NCBI GenBank assembly: GCA_002294045.1
Contig: DBEP01000062.1
Span: 54,833-118,832 of the forward strand
Direction of reading: 5' to 3'
DNA from: Lachnoclostridium sp. UBA903
GTDB taxonomy: Bacteria > Bacillota > Clostridia > Lachnospirales > Lachnospiraceae
Length of the DNA stretch: 64,000 nucleotides
Position 1 is the stretch's first letter; the number at the start of each line of letters is the position of its first letter. The position numbers and the translations under genes were made by a program. Of this stretch, positions 61,761 to 64,000 are shown piece after piece. The notes beneath the pieces were generated by a model. It was not told the DNA's origin. It searched no databases and saw only the letters and a program-made list of their open reading frames with translations.

Positions 61761-61870
61761 CAGATGTTTCGACGTTGCAACAGGATAACCGTCTCCACAT
61801 GCTCTGAGGAGATAACAAAGATGCCGTCTGAGCATGATGAAGCCTTGGTGGAAAGCTTTATCTGTATCCA
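61761..61870 (-). repeat. HVETV-type fragment, copy A
   Basis: Minus-strand KLSTKASSCSDGIFVISSEH then VETVILLQRRNI and a TGA at 61763-61761. It is the longest copy and is homologous to copy C. It lies about 110 nt after the stop of the serine integrase. Confidence 0.55.
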
Positions 61871-61935
61871 CTTTTCCGAATACCAAAAGGGACACCCTTT
61901 AGGTAGTCCTTAGTAAAACAGTATTTGAATGAAGT

Positions 61936-61962
61936 ATGGCGTAGCGTAAAAAGCTACGCCAT
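61936..61962 (-). terminator. Hairpin after the serine integrase
   Basis: ATGGCGTAGC / GCTACGCCAT stem with a 7-nt loop, 17 nt after the integrase stop. Only a weak T-run on either side. Confidence 0.5.
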
Positions 61963-61978
61963 TTCTTCGTATATCGGG

Positions 61979-63797
<1,819 letters not shown>

Positions 63798-63909
63798 AGG
63801 AAAACTCCTTTCGGTGACTTCGGGCCAACTTGGAGCTGTTGACAAAGCCTGTTATTAGGCTCTCCCATATGATAAAATAACGTATAGAAGAAAAACGGAG
63901 GGCAAAAAC

Positions 63910-64000
63910 ATGATGACAAGAACCTGTAATAAACAGATTCGATTTCACATGCTTACGATAGAAGATCTTGTGCCGGAGATCATTTCCTGCGCAAGTTAGA
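63910..64000 (+). pseudogene. IS1182-type transposase, 5' end, frameshifted (partial)
   Basis: After ACGGAGGGCAAAAAC an ATG starts MMTRTCNKQIRFHMLTIEDL. The expected VPEDHFLRKL continues only after a one-base shift near 63983 (read as PEII... and a stop in the original frame). The start of IS1182/IS5-like transposases has this pattern. The element runs off the window. Confidence 0.55.

Overview
The window looks like a chromosomal segment of a gut-type anaerobic Clostridium relative (Firmicutes, probably Lachnospiraceae). The evidence is moderate-to-low GC, AGGAGG ribosome binding sites, TTGACA/TATAAT promoters, a LexA box and a DtxR-type box of Gram-positive form, butyrate-fermentation genes (Ptb, Buk, CtfAB) and Tn1549-type transposon remnants. 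No rRNA, tRNA or CRISPR array was seen.

Layout. (a) 1-1321: a partial kinase-like gene and a conserved promoter block. (b) 1322-5376: an iron-siderophore ABC operon under a DtxR-type operator, divergent from a LacI-family regulator (5482-6498). (c) 6713-8389: a LexA-controlled Y-family polymerase plus YolD pair. (d) 8673-15804: an alpha/beta-galacto(gluco)side operon (GH1, GH36, GPH symporter, GH13). (e) 16140-17347: two pseudogenes. (f) 17519-46669: a ~29 kb catabolic island. (g) 46670-47860: relics and a VanZ-like gene. (h) 47913-54627: a ribose-type sugar ABC operon with kinase, isomerase, DeoR regulator and repeated operator-like boxes. (i) 54702-64000: an accretion zone of decayed and small cargo genes (nitroreductases, EFR1 ferredoxin, MarR, AraC, an Arr rifamycin ADP-ribosyltransferase, a P-loop kinase), ending in a truncated serine integrase, TnpW and a frameshifted IS1182-like transposase.

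The most interesting part is the island 17519-46669. It combines three long Old-Yellow-Enzyme type FMN/Fe-S/FAD reductases, two SDRs, a fumarate-reductase-like flavoprotein, an unusual NuoG-GltD fusion with a NuoF-like C-terminal ferredoxin, two thiolases, a CoA-transferase, a crotonase-fold protein carrying the catalytic residues of 6-oxocamphor hydrolase (a beta-diketone C-C hydrolase), a BKACE beta-keto acid cleavage enzyme, phosphotransbutyrylase and butyrate kinase, a TRAP transporter, two MFS carriers, a LysR regulator and an HtpG chaperone. The inferred job is anaerobic uptake and ring reduction of a cyclic (hydroaromatic, polyphenol-derived or terpenoid-like) compound, hydrolytic opening of a cyclic 1,3-dione, and conversion of the chain to acetyl-CoA/butyryl-CoA with ATP made by Ptb-Buk. 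The substrate cannot be read from sequence.

A second theme is genome plasticity. Four degenerate fragments ending in an HVETV-like peptide each sit just downstream of a cargo gene between 57.7 and 61.9 kb. A ~65 bp promoter block occurs in front of three unrelated small genes. A 163 bp palindromic element supplies the end of the butyrate kinase gene.
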